Origin: Melastoma dodecandrum
Taxonomy: Eukaryota; Streptophyta; Magnoliopsida; Myrtales; Melastomataceae
Assembly: GCA_029817715.1 (NCBI GenBank)
Contig: JARUPY010000107.1
Span: 62,001 to 126,000 of the forward strand
Direction: 5' to 3'
DNA length: 64,000 nucleotides
This document shows positions 60,401 to 64,000 of the stretch, piece after piece (within the stretch, counting starts at the first letter, position 1; every line of letters starts with the position of its first letter). The position numbers and the translations under genes are program-made. Under the pieces are notes generated by a model, which saw only the letters and a list, made by a program, of their open reading frames with translations, did no database searches and had not been told where the DNA came from.

Positions 60401-61390
60401 GAGCAAATGCTCCACTATCTATCCACCATGTATTAGATGAAACATTAGCCAAATCCGACTCAAACAAACAATGCAAGTTGTTTACCACCCTTCTTCTTAT
60501 TCTTCTTTAGCCATCTTGAATTTATAACAGTTTTTCTTGACATGACAAAGTTTTTCATAGAAGAAGTATCTTATATTATTCTTAAGTTTTTTTTTGTCAT
60601 GTATTCAAACATCCTCTGTCAAACTTTCGGTTCATATTAAACTTCTTGGATTCACCTAATCTCTTAGAAGATTTATTTCTGAAACCTTTGTTTGCCTCTT
60701 CCTCTGCTAACAATAGATTTCGAAATAGAAGGTCTAATGGAAGAAGAGGGTTGGTGACCAAGCACAGTGTATGCACAAACACATATATCCGTCTTAATTT
60801 TCTCTTCCTCAGCAAAACAACGAATAATCAACTCATTAACACTCAAACTTTCTCCTTGAGTGTTGAAAGCAGTCTCTATCATTCCAAATTAAGAAGGCAA
60901 TGAAGTGAGAATATGAGGAACGATATATATATAAGGAAGGTTTATTCCACGTGCTTTCAGCTTAAATTGAATGTTCACCCATTCCCTAATATATTCACAC
61001 ACTTCACATAATTCTTAAAATATATATCATTCATCATTTCCAAAAGATGCATGATTTGAGAATTATAAAATACCTGATATCTCACACCTAGAGCAATGAG
61101 AAGGACCTGTGCATTTTTAGTTTCTAACAAACCACTAAGCAAGTGTTCTTGAACTGATCTCTGAATGGCCAGCATGCACAGACTTAATTGCCTTAGCCCA
61201 TTTCTCATATTTCATTTTCTCTTGAGAGGAATATCATCAGCAAGCTCATTAGCCTCATCTATGGTAAGACCACTCTCATAATCCATACTTATCATTGCAA
61301 ATTATAAATCTTGCTTCCATTATTGCTTATAATTTGAATCATTTAACATCTCTATACACGTCGTATCATTCCCTATAAAAAAGGTCACTG
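57418..61390 (-). pseudogene. Decayed Ty1/copia gag-pol
   Basis: All copia domains appear right to left in broken frames. Gag: MLNDSNYKQ near 61360 and LSVNELIIRCFAEEEKI near 60820. A worn zinc knuckle (CHVKKNC) is near 60540. Protease: TWWIDSGA at about 60430. A GAG-pre-integrase segment (LLCDCLYKWHLT) is near 60110. Integrase pieces: KIVRSNMVV near 59670 and FIGYLERFKGYKFYYPS near 59330. Reverse transcriptase: VWELCELPIGKKAVSCKWVFKTK at 58890-58820, and FVLYVNDILLASND at about 58400, where YVDD has become YVND. RNase H ends with YINTNSMIADPLTKG near 57500. Stops and frameshifts throughout make it inactive. LTRs could not be paired. Confidence 0.87.
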
Positions 61391-62440
61391 TAAAACAAAG
61401 CACAAATATAGCAACCAATAAATGTCATGAGCATATCATAATAGGTAGACAACTCTTCTTTGGATAGAGATGGCACGAAGTAGAAAATCTTATAATGAGT
61501 ATAAATGAAACACAACATCTACGACACGTTCATCCCCTTTAGGGTGACAAACTATCTAGGCAATTATGTTTCAGACTCATAATCCCCACCATCAATCACA
61601 TGTCACTGTGTATGAATCACTTTTGTAAACACACACACAACACAAGGTGTTATATCGTAAATGTGGGATACCAAGACATGCGATCACTGAAGAACCGTTA
61701 CCCGGTCACATACAAGTGAACCACTTTGGTGGTCAAACACTCATAACACATAATGACATTCTCCCAATAAATAAAATCATGTCACACTGGACAAAATCTT
61801 ATTATCACTGTGAACCAAATATTCACATCACAAAAAGATCATTTCTTACAACGCTCATTACAACCATCACACATATATTATGTGTGAATAGACATTCGGG
61901 GTTACTCAAAATATGTGTCACTAAAACACATTCAACCCCCACTAGTCAATCAATATATGGTTACACAACATTATGGGCAATGATATTTCTAGACGTATTA
62001 AAGGAGAGAGTATTAAAGATTATGATCACAAATGGAGAGAGTAAATATTACCATCACACTCCCTATAAATGAATTTCGTCCTTGAAATTCCATATAATTT
62101 ACGCTTTACATTTGGACACCTTCATAAAATTATTATACAATACCACTTTACCCAGGTTTATTCATCACGCAGCTATTTACAGGGGCATCCATCTATGTAC
62201 AATATTTAAATCGATCTCATCCCATAAACAGAAGATGATACACATTTTGGGCACTATTTTCAAGCTTTCAGGTCTCATCACCTTGTGATCATGCTATTTT
62301 GACAACTAGTATTACCCGTCCTCGTATTTGCCTTATAGAATGATTCATAATTCCTACCGGAATGTGAAATTCTCTTTCAATAGGTATGTGTTCCTCGACA
62401 ATACTCTCTACATTACGACCATGAGGTGGATTCATTTCTT
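61391..62440. other. Flank of the copia element, possibly its 5' LTR
   Basis: Upstream of copia gag in element orientation, where leader and LTR should lie. No primer site or partner LTR was recognised. No gene. Confidence 0.4.
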
Positions 62441-62479
62441 CTCCTATTGTCCCAAACCAAACTCGCTCATGAGACGGCA

Positions 62480-62605
62480 ATCTATAACGACTTTATTTTT
62501 ATACAGCCATTGCATGCCCATCATAACGTGAAAATCTTCATCCATTTGAGTGATATATAAATCTTCCTTATTAATGAGTGCATCAACTCGTACTTCACAA
62601 TCTTA
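62480..62605 (-). pseudogene. Ty3/gypsy protease scrap
   Basis: A 40-residue stretch reads CEVRVDALINKEDLYI then DFHVMMGMQWLYKNKVVIDC, matching the C-terminal half of plant gypsy proteases (DFDVILGMDWL...IDC pattern). Nothing else of the element is preserved beside it. Confidence 0.55.
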
Positions 62606-62640
62606 GCAAGGTTCCTCATTTTCATGGAAAGTTGTCTCCA

Positions 62641-63491
62641 TGAAGAGATTATGGTGTAATATTCAGCTTAGTCCCACTCAATCCCTTTTCTCTCATGAAT
62701 TTCTTCGAAACAAAATGCAGTCATGCACTCGGTAGAAGCACGGATCTTGCTAGGTGTCTGTCTACCCATACAACTTTCTCTAATCTCCAAGAATTCCAAG
62801 TGAATTGATTCCCCTCAAATACCATCGCGTTCCCTTCTTCTATTTCTTGGTCATGTTCTTTGAAATCGAGTTTGTTTGCTTGTTTTTGTTTTAATTTCAT
62901 CAAATTTTACAATAGGCGAATTTATAGGCCAATTGTTCATTTTATTAATTGAAAATTAATCTTCTCTTATTGCACATAGTAAAGCAACCGTGAAATTTGA
63001 TTTGGTTTACAGCACGTAGCGGGCTACGGCTGCAAATATGTCAGGTATAAACCGGTACCACCTATTACTATTATTTTATTCTCACGGGTGGACTTAGGCC
63101 ACGTGCCTCGTGTATGAATTCCGACCCAACAAAATTGGTCTGGTTGTTCGTAATTAATATTAGTCCGTAAATTATTTCGTCTGAATACAATATTAATTTT
63201 GAAAATTTTTTTACTAATGTAGCGAAATCGGCCCTAGAAAGATCGACTTTGATCATGAAAAAACTTAACCTTTTTAATAATGCGGATTTCAACTTTCCCG
63301 AATCAAAGTCCGCGTTAGAAACGTCAACTTCCTCGTTCCCTCCATCCTCATCTTCTCAACCTCTTCCCCTCTCTCCTCTATTTCCTCCGTCCTTTGTTTC
63401 CCCCTTGTTCCCCTCACCCAACAACTCCCTCCCTCCCCATATCCTCACGTGTCCCATCAATTATCAAGTGAGAGGAAAATGAAACAATGAG
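62641..63491. other. Gene-free spacer
   Basis: No motif-bearing frame or RNA gene. A C/T-rich strand-biased block (63330-63440) lies just before the inverted-repeat element. Confidence 0.5.
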
Positions 63492-63793
63492 GAGTTTTGT
63501 ACGGAAATACGGTTAGTTTTAAAAAAAATTTGCGAAATACGGTCCCAATTTCGGATTGCAAATGGGGCACGGTCTGAAAACGCACCCTCCGTGTGCCTGA
63601 GTGAGGGACGGGTTTTGGAAACCCTCCCCTTCCTTTGATACGCGGAGGGCGCGTTTTGAAACCATGCCCTCTTTGTAAAAGGAAGGGCGCGTTTTCAAAA
63701 CGCGTGCCTTCGGCAGTAAAACCGTATTTTACGAAACTGGGGTCGTATTTCCCAATTTTTTTAAAAAACTAACCGTATTTCCATACAAAACTC
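63492..63793. mobile_element. 302-bp inverted-repeat element, MULE-related MITE
   Basis: Ends are inverted repeats starting GAGTTTTGTA(C/T)GGAAATACGGTTAGTTTT and extending about 60 bp. The interior contains repeated GGGCGCGTTTT(G/C)AAA blocks that can pair with each other (63645-63705). No coding capacity and no convincing target duplication. The terminal sequence is clearly similar to the ends of the element at 7174-7853. Confidence 0.75.
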
Positions 63794-64000
63794 GATATTT
63801 TAGAGTATTCTTGGAACGACCTTCTTCCATCCAGGTTTGTCCAGAACTTTTATTGTAGTCATAAGTACGAACTACTACATAATGTTAAATAGTGCATTTT
63901 TGTACTTTTCTTAAGTATTCATGCTAATTATAGTGAGACTCTATGTTTGGCTGATTCCGTTCTCGTTACAAGTCACAACATGATGTCCCTCAAACCATAC
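63794..64000. other. Unassigned sequence at window end
   Basis: AT-rich with no feature recognised. Confidence 0.5.

Overview
This is nuclear DNA from a flowering plant. Evidence: spliced genes with short plant-type GT-AG introns, plant-specific families (an NPH3/BTB protein, an R2R3-MYB, a type I MADS-box protein, a plastid ribosomal protein with a transit peptide), and abundant Ty3/gypsy, Ty1/copia and Mutator-like (MULE) transposons. Long AT-rich gene-free stretches separate a few gene islands. I cannot name the species from sequence alone.

Layout. 1-7048: a fairly young Tat-lineage Ty3/gypsy element on the minus strand, with its 5' LTR at the right; the integrase and 3' LTR lie beyond the left edge. 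7174-7853: a non-autonomous MULE-like element with an exact 10-bp target duplication. 8220-12110: two decayed Ty3 elements, a plus-strand leader/gag/protease and a minus-strand reverse transcriptase/RNase H. 12700-13840: an LTR/leader-like remnant. 14683-20340: a 5.7-kb MULE with long terminal inverted repeats, carrying a crippled transposase and a four-exon plant mobile domain (PMD) gene, both pseudogenes. 21234-21584: 3' part of a mitochondrial uL23 ribosomal-protein gene with a stop codon. 22143-25930: six-exon DOT3-like NPH3 gene (minus). 26795-31415: a copia fragment and a deleted chromovirus with both LTRs. 33068-33451: small type I MADS-box gene (minus). 36107-39952: six-exon UBP3/UBP4 ubiquitin protease (minus). 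43468-44855: two-exon plastid ribosomal protein L29 (plus). 54257-55496: three-exon R2R3-MYB of the suberin-associated MYB9/107/39/53/92/93 type (plus). 57418-61390: a decayed copia element (minus). 62480-62605: a gypsy protease scrap. 63492-63793: a short inverted-repeat element whose ends resemble those at 7174-7853.

The host genes are unrelated in function (auxin/vein patterning family, deubiquitination, plastid translation, transcription factors) and each has its own promoter region; nothing suggests a gene cluster. I assembled the exon structures by hand from splice sites, reading-frame phase and family conservation; the four larger genes close in frame with lengths close to those usual for their families (636, 369, 175 and 348 residues). 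The most unusual object is the PMD-bearing MULE, with its subterminal hairpin arrays and possible small relatives elsewhere in the window.
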